The notes under the pieces: model-generated | Told to the model about the DNA's origin: nothing | What the model saw: the letters and a program-made list of their open reading frames with translations, nothing else | Databases searched by the model: none | Program-made: the position numbers and the translations under genes | NCBI GenBank assembly: GCA_041854955.1 | Contig: JBHADF010000068.1 | Span: 1 to 13,912 of the forward strand | Direction: 5' to 3' | Length of the DNA stretch: 13,912 nt | DNA from: CAMENZ01 sp041854955 | Lineage (GTDB): Bacteria > Bacillota > Clostridia > Peptostreptococcales > Anaerovoracaceae | Shown here: positions 6,747 to 13,797 of the stretch, piece after piece | How positions within the stretch are numbered: the stretch's first letter is position 1 | Layout of the letters: each line of letters opens with the position of its first letter

Positions 6747-7629
6747 TTTTATCTATAACATAAAACAGGGCTTCGTCCAAATCTTCAGAAACAGGGGAAT
6801 GACCATGGCCTCAATTTTCTCTATTTTGGCCATGCTGCTCATATTGGGCATGTTCTTCGTGATTTCCCTCAACATAAATCTCTTTACCGAGGTTGTTAAG
6901 CAGGATTATGACCAGGTAGAAGTTTTCCTTGAAGACGGCATAAGCTACGACACAGCCGAGGCCATAATGATAGCCGTAAGCAAGAAGGAAGGCGTAACTG
7001 CCGTAGAATACAGGAGCAAAAAGGATGCTCTGAATATTTTAAAGGAAAGATGGGGAGAGTCCGGATATCTGTTGGATTCCCTGGGAAGAAACCCTCTGCC
7101 CGCATCCATCCTTATCAGCGTCGGAACCTTGGATAATGCAGGTGAAATAGCAGAGTTTGCCGGAAAACAGGAAGGTGTTGAAGACATCCAGTTCTACAAG
7201 GAAACCGTAGATAAGCTGACTAAGATAACAAACTTCCTGCAGGTAAGTGCATTGATAATAATGGCTTTCTTGGTGGTAATATCCGTCATCGTAGTATCCA
7301 ATACGGTAAAACTCACCGTATTCGCCAGAGCGAAAGAAATAAGAATAATGAAATATGTTGGTGCTACAAACTGGTTTATCAGAGGACCCTTTATGACGGA
7401 GGGCATTATGATAGGCGTCATTGCCGCCGCCATAGCGACCGGACTTATAACCCTGATATATGACAGGATTATTGATGCCGTAGGCGGACAGATAATAGCA
7501 ATAGCATCTACCCCTCTGATTTCAGTAAGCTATATGACCCAGAATCTGGCCATCATATTTATCGCATTGGGAGCATCCATCGGTGCTTGGGGAAGCATCA
7601 TATCCATGAGAAAATTCCTGGACGCATAG
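6736..7629 (+). CDS. ftsX: Cell division permease-like protein FtsX
   Basis: This 297-residue membrane partner of FtsE has the family's four-helix layout. A short cytoplasmic amphipathic N terminus is followed by TM1 (about 24-46), a large extracytoplasmic domain (about 47-165), TM2 (about 168-192), TM3 (about 222-243) and TM4 (about 271-290). In relatives the external domain touches the coiled coil of a hydrolase or its activator. The next gene encodes exactly such a coiled-coil M23 protein. I chose ATG 6736 because AGGAGG (6721-6726) lies 9 bases before it. The in-frame ATG at 6712 lies upstream of that site and would add eight charged residues without support. Confidence 0.96.
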   Translation: MIGSFIYNIKQGFVQIFRNRGMTMASIFSILAMLLILGMFFVISLNINLFTEVVKQDYDQVEVFLEDGISYDTAEAIMIAVSKKEGVTAVEYRSKKDALNILKERWGESGYLLDSLGRNPLPASILISVGTLDNAGEIAEFAGKQEGVEDIQFYKETVDKLTKITNFLQVSALIIMAFLVVISVIVVSNTVKLTVFARAKEIRIMKYVGATNWFIRGPFMTEGIMIGVIAAAIATGLITLIYDRIIDAVGGQIIAIASTPLISVSYMTQNLAIIFIALGASIGAWGSIISMRKFLDA

Positions 7630-7668
7630 AATTTAAAAGTGTCCTAAGGCAATAGAAGGGAACAAACC

Positions 7669-8778
7669 ATGAAGAAAAAAGATATTAGCCCCAAAGGTCT
7701 GAATATAAAGCGTGCATTTATCATTTTGACAATATGCAGCCTTTTGGTATCCACTTCGGTGGTAGGAGCCAGACCCTCAGGGTTTCAAGCTTTGGCCAAT
7801 ACAGGTAAGACTGAAAGCCAGGTAAAGGATCAGCTGAGCAATGTTAAGGATGACAGAGCAGCGCTAAACAAGGAGATGTCCGAAGTTTCTGCGGAAATCA
7901 AGAGAATCCAGGCAAAGGTTGAAACTTTAACCCAGCTGTACAACAAGACTGTGAAGGAAATCAGCTATACGGAACAGCAGATAAAGAAAAAGCAGGAAGA
8001 GATGGAACTGAGGGAAGAAAACCTGAACCAGCGTCTTAAGGTTATGTATAAGAACGGTTCCGTAGGATTCATCGATGTGCTTTTAGGCTCTAACAGCATT
8101 TCTGAATTCGTATCCAATCTGGAAATCATAAAGCGCATATACAGAAACGATGTAGATGTGCTTGAGCTTCTCAAGGAAGAGCACGAAGCCTTGGAAAAAG
8201 CCAAAGCGGAGCTGAAACGCAAAAAGAGCGATTTAGCAAATCAAAAGATTGAGTTAGACGAAGAAAAAGAAAACTTAAAGGAAAAGAAGAAAGAACTGGA
8301 AAAGGAAGAGGATGAGCTGAAGGCGGAAGCTGACAGGCTGACTGCCGAACTGAAGGCCATCATAGATGCAAATAGCAAATATGTGGGAGGCGTTTTCGCA
8401 TGGCCGGTACCTTCCAGCCACTATATTTCCTCAACCTTCGGAAACAGACTTCACCCTATTCTTAAGACTTGGAAGTTCCACACTGGAACCGACATCGGAG
8501 CTCCGGCAGGGGCTACCATCGTGGCAGCCGGAAACGGAACTGTCATCATGGCCCAGTGGTACGGTGGATATGGAAACTGTATCATCATAGACCACGGTGG
8601 CGGAATAACCACCCTCTACGGACATTGTTCCAGTATTGCCGTAGGAGCCGGAACTGTGGTTAAGAAGGGCCAGACCATAGGAGCTGTAGGCTCCACAGGA
8701 AGATCCACAGGACCTCACCTTCACTTCGAGGTGCGTAAGGGCGGAGAGTATGTGAACCCTATGAGCTATTATTCGTAA
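7669..8778 (+). CDS. Secreted coiled-coil M23 metallopeptidase (murein hydrolase, EnvC/NlpD type)
   Basis: This 369-residue exported protein has a basic start, a hydrophobic segment at about 16-34, and a possible signal cleavage after ALA at 41-43. A long charged coiled coil covers about 50-230. The C-terminal LytM/M23 domain (about 245-365) keeps the zinc and catalytic set: H262 in NRLHP, H271 and D275 in HTGTD, H319 in LYGHC, and H350 and H352 in HLHFE. An active endopeptidase on peptidoglycan cross-links is therefore expected, unlike E. coli EnvC, whose LytM domain is degenerate. It lies 39 bases after ftsX, and the coiled coil plus peptidase layout matches known FtsX-controlled hydrolase partners (PcsB, CwlO and EnvC play this role elsewhere). 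GAAGGG at 7655-7660 precedes the ATG. Confidence 0.93.
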   Translation: MKKKDISPKGLNIKRAFIILTICSLLVSTSVVGARPSGFQALANTGKTESQVKDQLSNVKDDRAALNKEMSEVSAEIKRIQAKVETLTQLYNKTVKEISYTEQQIKKKQEEMELREENLNQRLKVMYKNGSVGFIDVLLGSNSISEFVSNLEIIKRIYRNDVDVLELLKEEHEALEKAKAELKRKKSDLANQKIELDEEKENLKEKKKELEKEEDELKAEADRLTAELKAIIDANSKYVGGVFAWPVPSSHYISSTFGNRLHPILKTWKFHTGTDIGAPAGATIVAAGNGTVIMAQWYGGYGNCIIIDHGGGITTLYGHCSSIAVGAGTVVKKGQTIGAVGSTGRSTGPHLHFEVRKGGEYVNPMSYYS

Positions 8779-8793
8779 AAACGGAAGAGGCAA

Positions 8794-10464
8794 ATGAATT
8801 TATCTAATACTATAAGAGAATTGCTTGAAAAAAGAGGAATAAGGGGAGAGGAAGAAATTGAAGAATTTCTCTCCTCAAAGCCTACAAAAACACACAGTCC
8901 ATCCTTGCTCAAGGACCTTGATGCAGGGGTGGATTTAATATTGTCTGAAATAGAAAAGGGAAGCCGTATATGCGTATACGGTGACTACGATGCAGACGGT
9001 GTAACCTCTACAGCCCTAATGCTATCGGTTTTGCGCAATCTCATAGATGAAAAGCTGTGGAATAAAAGGTTGGGATACTATATCCCTTCCCGCTTTGATG
9101 AGGGCTATGGTTTGAATCAAGAGGCGGTGGAAAGCATCGCCGCCGAAGGCTACAATATGATCATAACCGTGGACTGCGGAAGCGTATCCTACGATGAGGT
9201 AGAGCTGGCCAAGTCCTTGGGACTTAAGGTTTTAGTCACTGACCATCACAGTGTTACGGATAAGAGCGCCCATTGTCTTCTCATAAACCCCAACAGACCT
9301 GATGACACATACCCTTTCAAAGGCCTTTCTGGATGTGGAGTAGCCTTTAAGTTAGCCCAGGGAATCAAACAAAAAGCCGGTCTTCCAAACAGGGTACTGA
9401 CGGAGGTATTGGATTTGGTTGCCCTTGGTACTGTAGGGGACATTATGCCTTTGCTGGATGAAAACCGAACCCTTGTAAAATTCGGTTTAAAAGTCATAAA
9501 TACAGACAGCCGTAAAGGGCTGAAAACCCTCATTGAGGGGGCAGGCCTAAAGGGTGGCGGCATAACTTCCGAAAACATAAGCTTTGTCATCGTACCCCAC
9601 CTGAACGCATCGGGAAGAATGGAAGACGCTGCCCTGGCAGTAAGACTTTTAGACGGTGTGACTGCACAGGAGGAAGGCTCCGACCCGGCAGAAATGGTGG
9701 AAGAACTTCTCTATAGAAATCGGGAGAGGAAACGCTTACAACAGTACACTTATGATAATTGCATAGAGGATTTAAGGTGGAGAGGTGCAATTCCCGATTT
9801 TATCGTAATTAAGAGCGACGACGCCCACGAGGGAATAACCGGCATAGTGGCAGGAAAGCTTAAGGAGAACTTTTACCGACCGGCGATTCTTGTGACTCCT
9901 ACGGGAGAAGGTAGGCTTAAGGGAACCGGCAGAAGTATAGACGGGATAAACCTTTACGACCTTTTAAAGGAGAGAGAAGAGCTTTTTGAGAAATTCGGAG
10001 GTCATAAGGCTGCCTGCGGCTTCACCATGCCGGAGGAAAATCTGGGAGCCTTGGAGCAGGGCCTTTTAGAGGCGATGGAGAGGATCAAAGAAACTCAGCC
10101 GGACCTGTTTGAGAAAAAGTATAGAGTGGATATGACTCTTTTACCCGAGGAAGTCACTTTAGCCTTTGCCGAAGAACTGGAACAGTTGGAACCCTTCGGA
10201 AACGGCAATCCAAAACCCGTGTTCAGCGTAAAGGGCTTAGAGTTGAAAGATGTACGCTACATGGGAGACCGGAATCAACACTGCCGATTTACAGTGGCCA
10301 AAGGGAACAGCAGTATTACTTGCGTCATGTTCAATAAGGCGGAGGAATACAGAAGCCGCATGGAAATGGGTAATACCCTTGAAATTATAGGAACTTTAAC
10401 ATGTCAAATATGGCAGGGTGCCAAGCGACTCCAGTTTATAATCAATGAAATTAAATTTGACTAA
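8794..10464 (+). CDS. recJ: Single-stranded-DNA-specific exonuclease RecJ
   Basis: This 556-residue 5'-to-3' exonuclease acts on single-stranded DNA in RecF-pathway recombination and repair. It has the DHH domain with motif DYDADG (64-69) after the strand ICVYG, ITVDCGS as the third motif, and DHHS (150-153), which bind the metal ions. The DHHA1 domain carries GGHKAACG (402-409), and the C-terminal part (about 430-556) is the RecJ OB fold. The length is near the compact E. coli form; Bacillus RecJ has an extra C-terminal domain missing here. GGAAGAGG sits just ahead of ATG 8794, 15 bases after the M23 gene, so it is probably the last gene of the ftsEX transcript. Its 3' end contains the promoter of the next gene. 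Confidence 0.96.
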   Translation: MNLSNTIRELLEKRGIRGEEEIEEFLSSKPTKTHSPSLLKDLDAGVDLILSEIEKGSRICVYGDYDADGVTSTALMLSVLRNLIDEKLWNKRLGYYIPSRFDEGYGLNQEAVESIAAEGYNMIITVDCGSVSYDEVELAKSLGLKVLVTDHHSVTDKSAHCLLINPNRPDDTYPFKGLSGCGVAFKLAQGIKQKAGLPNRVLTEVLDLVALGTVGDIMPLLDENRTLVKFGLKVINTDSRKGLKTLIEGAGLKGGGITSENISFVIVPHLNASGRMEDAALAVRLLDGVTAQEEGSDPAEMVEELLYRNRERKRLQQYTYDNCIEDLRWRGAIPDFIVIKSDDAHEGITGIVAGKLKENFYRPAILVTPTGEGRLKGTGRSIDGINLYDLLKEREELFEKFGGHKAACGFTMPEENLGALEQGLLEAMERIKETQPDLFEKKYRVDMTLLPEEVTLAFAEELEQLEPFGNGNPKPVFSVKGLELKDVRYMGDRNQHCRFTVAKGNSSITCVMFNKAEEYRSRMEMGNTLEIIGTLTCQIWQGAKRLQFIINEIKFD

Positions 10465-10485
10465 AAGATGTCATAGTGTTATAAT
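10457..10485 (+). promoter_or_regulatory. Promoter of the YerC-like gene, inside the end of recJ
   Basis: A -35 box TTGACT (10457-10462) overlaps the last codons of recJ. A perfect -10 box TATAAT (10480-10485) follows after 17 bases. The start would be near 10492, in the middle of a CTTTA/TAAAG dyad. Confidence 0.88.
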
Positions 10486-10487
10486 CG

Positions 10488-10503
10488 CTTTAGGTATATA
10501 AAG
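10488..10503. promoter_or_regulatory. Short dyad over the YerC transcript start, candidate operator
   Basis: CTTTA (10488-10492) and TAAAG (10499-10503) form an inverted repeat with a 6-base centre across the predicted start site. Such a place suits an autorepressor, and the next gene encodes a TrpR-type DNA-binding protein. The repeat is short and could be chance. Confidence 0.3.
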
Positions 10504-10557
10504 AGATAAAACACAAAAGGGCCTTGTAAAGAAGGCAGGGGAAAATGGAGGATGAAC

Positions 10558-10866
10558 ATGAACTACCAATCAAAATTTGAGCGAGAAGATATAGATGAAC
10601 TCTTTGAGGCTATTCTCACATTAAAGGACAGAGAGGATTGCTACAGATTCTTTGAAGATATCTGCACCATAAACGAAATCCATGCCATTGCACAAAGATT
10701 GCAGGTGGCGAAGCTGCTTTCGGAAAACAAGACCTATGGAGAAATTGAAAAAATCACTTCAGCTTCCACGGCGACCATAAGCAGGATAAACAAATGCTTT
10801 GTCTACGGTGCTGAAGGGTATAAGCGTGTTCTTGAAAGGCTGAAAGAAGCGAAAAGAGATGAGTAA
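10558..10866 (+). CDS. yerC: YerC/YecD-family TrpR-like DNA-binding protein
   Basis: This 102-residue all-helical protein belongs to the TrpR superfamily group named after Bacillus YerC. The helix-turn-helix is visible in VAKLLSENKTYGEIEKITS followed by STATISRINKCF (about 60-80). The segment INEIHAIAQRLQVAKLL is the conserved dimer-forming helix. The family's ligand and target genes are not well known, and no tryptophan operon is nearby. I chose ATG 10558 because GGAGG at 10547-10551 is 6 bases before it; the ATG at 10552 abuts that site. The gene has its own strong promoter and terminator. The roughly 65-base leader contains a small hairpin GCCTT/AAGGC (10521-10536). Confidence 0.88.
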   Translation: MNYQSKFEREDIDELFEAILTLKDREDCYRFFEDICTINEIHAIAQRLQVAKLLSENKTYGEIEKITSASTATISRINKCFVYGAEGYKRVLERLKEAKRDE

Positions 10867-10872
10867 ATTTGA

Positions 10873-10898
10873 GGAACGCCCGGTGCGTTCCTTTTTTT
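10873..10898 (+). terminator. Strong intrinsic terminator after the YerC-like gene
   Basis: GGAACGC (10873-10879) pairs perfectly with GCGTTCC (10885-10891) around a 5-base loop, followed by seven Ts (10892-10898). The last T touches the GGAG ribosome binding site of the next gene, so that gene has no room for its own promoter after the terminator. Confidence 0.93.
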
Positions 10899-10908
10899 GG
10901 AGAAAAGA

Positions 10909-11448
10909 ATGGATTATTACATTTTCATATACGATTATAAAAAGGAGAAGGGCAAGGGCACAAGCCTTGAACTTTTAAGGGATTCGGTAAATTCCTATCT
11001 CCTCAGACAAAATATGGAGCCTTGGAAAGCTCTGCCGGAAATCCTGAGGGAAGAAAAGGGGAAGCCCTTTTTTAAGGAATCGAATGTATGCTTCAGCATA
11101 AGCCATTCAGGGGATAAATGGGCGTGTATGGTAGGCCCGGCACCCTGCGGCTTAGACATACAAGAGGATAAGCCTTGTGATTACAGAAGCCTAACAGAAA
11201 GATTTTTTGACTCTGGGGCTCTTGGAAAAGTGATTCAAGCTGAAGAAGATGGGGGAGAAAACGCGGGAAGACGGGAATTTTTAAGGCTGTGGACAGAACG
11301 AGAGGCCCGGGGGAAATTTACGGGAGAAGGGTTTTTCCACAAAGGTGAATTAAAAGGCTTTGTACATGAAGTCGAGTTAGGCAAGGATATATTTTGCGCC
11401 TATTGCACGGGAGAGAAGGGGGATAGAGTTGAACTTATCAGAAAGTAA
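10909..11448 (+). CDS. 4'-Phosphopantetheinyl transferase, Sfp type
   Basis: This 179-residue enzyme moves phosphopantetheine from coenzyme A to a serine of carrier proteins. The motifs run in family order: EKGKPFF, FSISHSG (around S65-H66), CGLDIQ with the metal ligand D83, RFF, and LWTEREARGK with E132 and K136. Two positions are less usual: glutamine Q85 where GxDxE is common, and arginine R131 where WxxKEA is common. No polyketide or peptide synthetase lies nearby, so the substrate may be a general acyl carrier protein or one encoded elsewhere. ATG 10909 follows GGAG (10899-10902) at 6 bases. An in-frame TTG at 10897 lies in the terminator's T-run and has no binding site. It overlaps recX by 20 bases. 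Confidence 0.87.
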   Translation: MDYYIFIYDYKKEKGKGTSLELLRDSVNSYLLRQNMEPWKALPEILREEKGKPFFKESNVCFSISHSGDKWACMVGPAPCGLDIQEDKPCDYRSLTERFFDSGALGKVIQAEEDGGENAGRREFLRLWTEREARGKFTGEGFFHKGELKGFVHEVELGKDIFCAYCTGEKGDRVELIRK

Positions 11449-12004
11449 GACTATATATAAGATTTTGGAGGTGGCCTATCGGAAGCTATCCTTCAGAATG
11501 AGGACCGTTTCCGAAATGCGAAAAATTTTCAAGGAAAATGATTTTCCACAGGAAGAATCGGAAGAGGCAATCGCCTATCTGAAAGAAGAGAAGCTATTAG
11601 ACGACGGAAAATTTTCCCGAGAATACTATTTATCCCATAAACCTAAGGGAAAGGCAGATAAACGGATTTTGTCCGAGCTGGCAAAAAAGGGAATCACAGG
11701 CGAAATCGCCAAGGAGGCCATAAGCTCCATGAAAGAGGATGCTCGGGAGGAGGGCTTCTCGGCTTGGGGAGAGGAAGAAAAGACCAGGGCGATGCTGGTG
11801 AAAAGCGAGAAGGAAAACGCTTTGGCCGTAGGTGAAAAAATGGCTGTGAGGCATCTTTCCGAGGGGAAGGAAATAGATGAAAAATTCTTGGGAAGAGTGG
11901 GAAGGCGGCTGGCAGCCTTAGGCTTTGACAGCAGCTCCGGCTATTATGTCATAGGAAAGCTCAAGGATAAAAACCGACAGAAAGAGGATGAGTTTGAGGA
12001 CTGA
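11429..12004 (+). CDS. recX: Regulatory protein RecX
   Basis: This 191-residue protein of tandem three-helix repeats binds RecA filaments and limits their activity. The first repeat has the family pattern AYRKLSFRMRTVSEMRKIF, then AIAYLKEEKLLDDGKFSREYY. Later repeats contain RILSELAKKGITGEIAKEAI and RRLAALGFDSSSGYYVI. The start is the TTG at 11429, after GAAGGGGGA at 11415-11423. The first in-frame ATG (11497) would remove the beginning of the first repeat. The TTG lies inside the end of the phosphopantetheinyl transferase gene (20-base overlap), which indicates coupled translation. recA is not in the window. Confidence 0.85.
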   Translation: MNLSESKTIYKILEVAYRKLSFRMRTVSEMRKIFKENDFPQEESEEAIAYLKEEKLLDDGKFSREYYLSHKPKGKADKRILSELAKKGITGEIAKEAISSMKEDAREEGFSAWGEEEKTRAMLVKSEKENALAVGEKMAVRHLSEGKEIDEKFLGRVGRRLAALGFDSSSGYYVIGKLKDKNRQKEDEFED

Positions 12005-12008
12005 TTTT

Positions 12009-12722
12009 ATGAATGAAGACAGATTACAATTTCAACGGACGGAAAATCTCATAGGTGAAAAAAATTCAAACAAACTTGAGAAGGCAAAGGTCATTGTGCT
12101 GGGCGTAGGCGGTGTGGGAGGCCATATTTGCGAGGCCTTGGCACGAGCCGGACTGGGTACTATAGATATCGTAGACAAGGACAAGGTGGATATTACCAAC
12201 ATAAACAGGCAAATAATAGCCCTTTGGGACACGGTGGGACAGGCCAAGGTGGCTGTCATGAGAGAAAGGATGCTATCCATAAATCCCAATTTGTCCTGCA
12301 AAGCCTTTGAGAAGTTTTACCTGCCGGAAAATGCGGGAGAGATAGATTTTGCAGGCTATGATTATGTGGTGGACGCCGTGGATAATGTGACGGCAAAGAT
12401 AGAAATAATTTCAAGGGCAAAGGCCTTAGGCCTAAAAGTTATATCTGCCATGGGTGCAGGAAACAAGCTGGAGCCTGCCATGTTTAAGGTGGCAGACATA
12501 GAAAAAACTAAGGTCTGCCCCTTGGCCAAGGTGGTAAGGACGGAGCTTAGGAAAAGAGGCCTTAGGGACGTAAAGGTGGTATATTCCGAGGAAGAGCCTC
12601 GGAAAAGAATGGACAGTGAAGGCCGCCCTGACAGAACGCCTGCCTCCATCAGCTTTGTGCCGGCTGTAATGGGACTTATCATGGCCGGCGAAGTGGTGAA
12701 GGATATAATAGCTTCAGAGTAA
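12009..12722 (+). CDS. tcdA: tRNA threonylcarbamoyladenosine dehydratase (ThiF/E1-like family)
   Basis: This 237-residue member of the E1/ThiF adenylating superfamily matches TcdA (formerly YgdL/CsdL), which uses ATP to cyclise t6A at tRNA position 37 into cyclic t6A. The nucleotide-binding loop is VLGVGGVGGH with the helix ICEALARAGLG, then DIVDKDKVDITNINRQI with the family's ATP-contacting DxDxV and N-x-N-R-Q pattern. DYVVDAVDN follows, and AMGAGNKLEPAMFKVADI is a typical TcdA stretch. No catalytic cysteine or zinc cluster of the MoeB/ThiF type is apparent. ATG 12009 stands 8 bases after GAGGA (11996-12000) and 4 bases past the recX stop. An in-frame ATG at 11988 touches a weak AAAGAGG and would add seven residues. 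Confidence 0.9.
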   Translation: MNEDRLQFQRTENLIGEKNSNKLEKAKVIVLGVGGVGGHICEALARAGLGTIDIVDKDKVDITNINRQIIALWDTVGQAKVAVMRERMLSINPNLSCKAFEKFYLPENAGEIDFAGYDYVVDAVDNVTAKIEIISRAKALGLKVISAMGAGNKLEPAMFKVADIEKTKVCPLAKVVRTELRKRGLRDVKVVYSEEEPRKRMDSEGRPDRTPASISFVPAVMGLIMAGEVVKDIIASE

Positions 12723-12725
12723 GCC

Positions 12726-13289
12726 TTACTGACCCTCCAGATAGTCCAGCATCTCGTCAATATCGGTGAACACCTGAAACAGTTCCAGACATTGAGCTGC
12801 CATGAAGCCTTGGGAAACGGCGTTGCTGAGCATGGTAAGAAGGGGTGAAAAATAATCCTTTACATTGAAAACGGCTAAGGGCTTGTGCAGCTGATCCAGC
12901 TGCTTCAAGGTCAGAATCTCGAAAAACTCCTCAAAGGTGCCAATGCCGCCGGGAACCATGACGAAGCCGTCGGAACGAGTTTCCATAATGGATTTTCGTT
13001 GGCGCATGGTATCTGTGAAAATGAATTCGGAGCACTGCTCATACAATACGCCGGGCTTGTCGAAAAAACGAGGAGCTATACCTATAAGGCATCCGCCCTT
13101 CGACGCAACACCTAAAGCGGCTGACCCCATAAGGCCCTCTCTGCCACCGCCGAAAATAAGGCTGTGATTTCTCAAAGCCAGCTTTTCACCGAAAGCAAAG
13201 ACGGAACGGCTGTAAATTTCATCTAATCGTGTGCTGCTGGCACCGTACATACATATATTCATAAACACCTCGCTGAAATAAGAACTCAT
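12726..13289 (-). CDS. LOG-family cytokinin riboside 5'-monophosphate phosphoribohydrolase-like protein
   Basis: This 187-residue Rossmann-fold protein has the family's markers: GGGREGLMG (47-55), the MRQRK segment (95-99) and PGGIGTFEE (113-121), the last holding the catalytic glutamates and phosphate-binding glycines. Plant LOG releases free cytokinin bases; bacterial members split ribose 5-phosphate from purine monophosphates, and their role in a Firmicute is not settled. TTAGGGAGGATA before ATG 13289 is the best ribosome site. An inner ATG at 13262, after GAGGTG, gives MNICMYGASS, which is the usual family start (178 residues) and fits a promoter at 13306-13333 better. The gene converges on tcdA with only 3 bases between stop codons and no visible terminator. 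Confidence 0.9.
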   Translation of the reverse strand: MSSYFSEVFMNICMYGASSTRLDEIYSRSVFAFGEKLALRNHSLIFGGGREGLMGSAALGVASKGGCLIGIAPRFFDKPGVLYEQCSEFIFTDTMRQRKSIMETRSDGFVMVPGGIGTFEEFFEILTLKQLDQLHKPLAVFNVKDYFSPLLTMLSNAVSQGFMAAQCLELFQVFTDIDEMLDYLEGQ

Positions 13290-13305
13290 TAAATATCCTC
13301 CCTAA

Positions 13306-13333
13306 ATAATACCATTTCGGCGAAGATTTTCAA
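13306..13333 (-). promoter_or_regulatory. Candidate promoter of the LOG-family gene
   Basis: On the minus strand a -35 box TTGAAA (13333-13328), a 16-base spacer and a -10 box TATTAT (13311-13306). The start site would fall near 13299, inside the GGGAGGA ribosome site of ATG 13289. If this promoter is real, translation from ATG 13262 becomes more likely. Confidence 0.5.
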
Positions 13334-13361
13334 GGTACATATTAAGAAAAGGAGTAGAATC

Positions 13362-13750
13362 ATGGAAAGATTAAGAAGCTTACATTGCTACATTCCAACG
13401 ATATGCACGGAGATTTTATCGCTGAGAAATTAGATGAAAATTTAGTTGGTGGAGTGTCTTTTCTATCCAACTATATCGAGTAGGTTAGAGAAAAGGAGAA
13501 AAATGTTCTATATGCTGTGGCAGGGGATATGTTTCGGGGTTCAGTGACAGAGTCGGAATACAAAGGGGTCTCTACAATTGTTTAAGCCCTATAAAATAGT
13601 CAAGATAGACGGTATGAAGCTTTTGTTTATCGGTGTTATAACCAAGGAGCTAATGGCATCTGCAAAATCTTATGAGATATAGACCTTACGGTACTCTTGA
13701 CTCACATAGGCTTTGAAGAGGATAAAAAGCTGGCAAAAATGCTGGACCCC
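13362..13750 (+). pseudogene. Remnant of a 5'-nucleotidase / UshA-type metallophosphatase gene
   Basis: A good ribosome site (AAAAGGAG, 13347-13354) and ATG 13362 survive, but the ATG frame stops after 23 codons. Shifting frame by about 13376 gives LTLLHSNDMHG, the 5'-nucleotidase metal-binding signature (H at 13391, D at 13400, H at 13406). This continues as VGGVSFLSNYIE to a TAG at 13481 (CAG in a plausible ancestor), then NVLYAVAGDMFRGS, another metallophosphatase motif. After KGVSTI an internal deletion removes the expected GNHE region and shifts frame into LFKPYKIVKIDGMKLLFIGV. Near 13680 another break leads to DLTVLLTHIGFEEDKKLAKML. The homology ends near 13750, where the GC-rich segment begins; the rest of the gene is missing. 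Intact relatives are usually more than 450 residues. No function is expected. Confidence 0.85.
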
Positions 13751-13757
13751 ACAAATG

Positions 13758-13797
13758 AAAAACCGCAACCAACCTTTTCAAGGTTAATTGCGGTTTT
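13758..13797 (-). terminator. Long terminator-like hairpin at the edge of the GC-rich element
   Basis: AAAACCGCAA (13759-13768) pairs with TTGCGGTTTT (13788-13797), and AACCTT (13771-13776) pairs with AAGGTT (13780-13785). This gives a stem of 16 pairs plus two internal C-A mismatches and a 3-base loop. On the minus strand the stem ends in five Ts. It would end transcripts coming from the GC-rich segment, and starts exactly where the tRNA-like CCA ends. Confidence 0.65.

Noticed and set aside
10897..10908. TTG start four codons upstream for the phosphopantetheinyl transferase
   Set aside because: It lies within the T-run of the preceding terminator and upstream of the GGAG site that suits ATG 10909.
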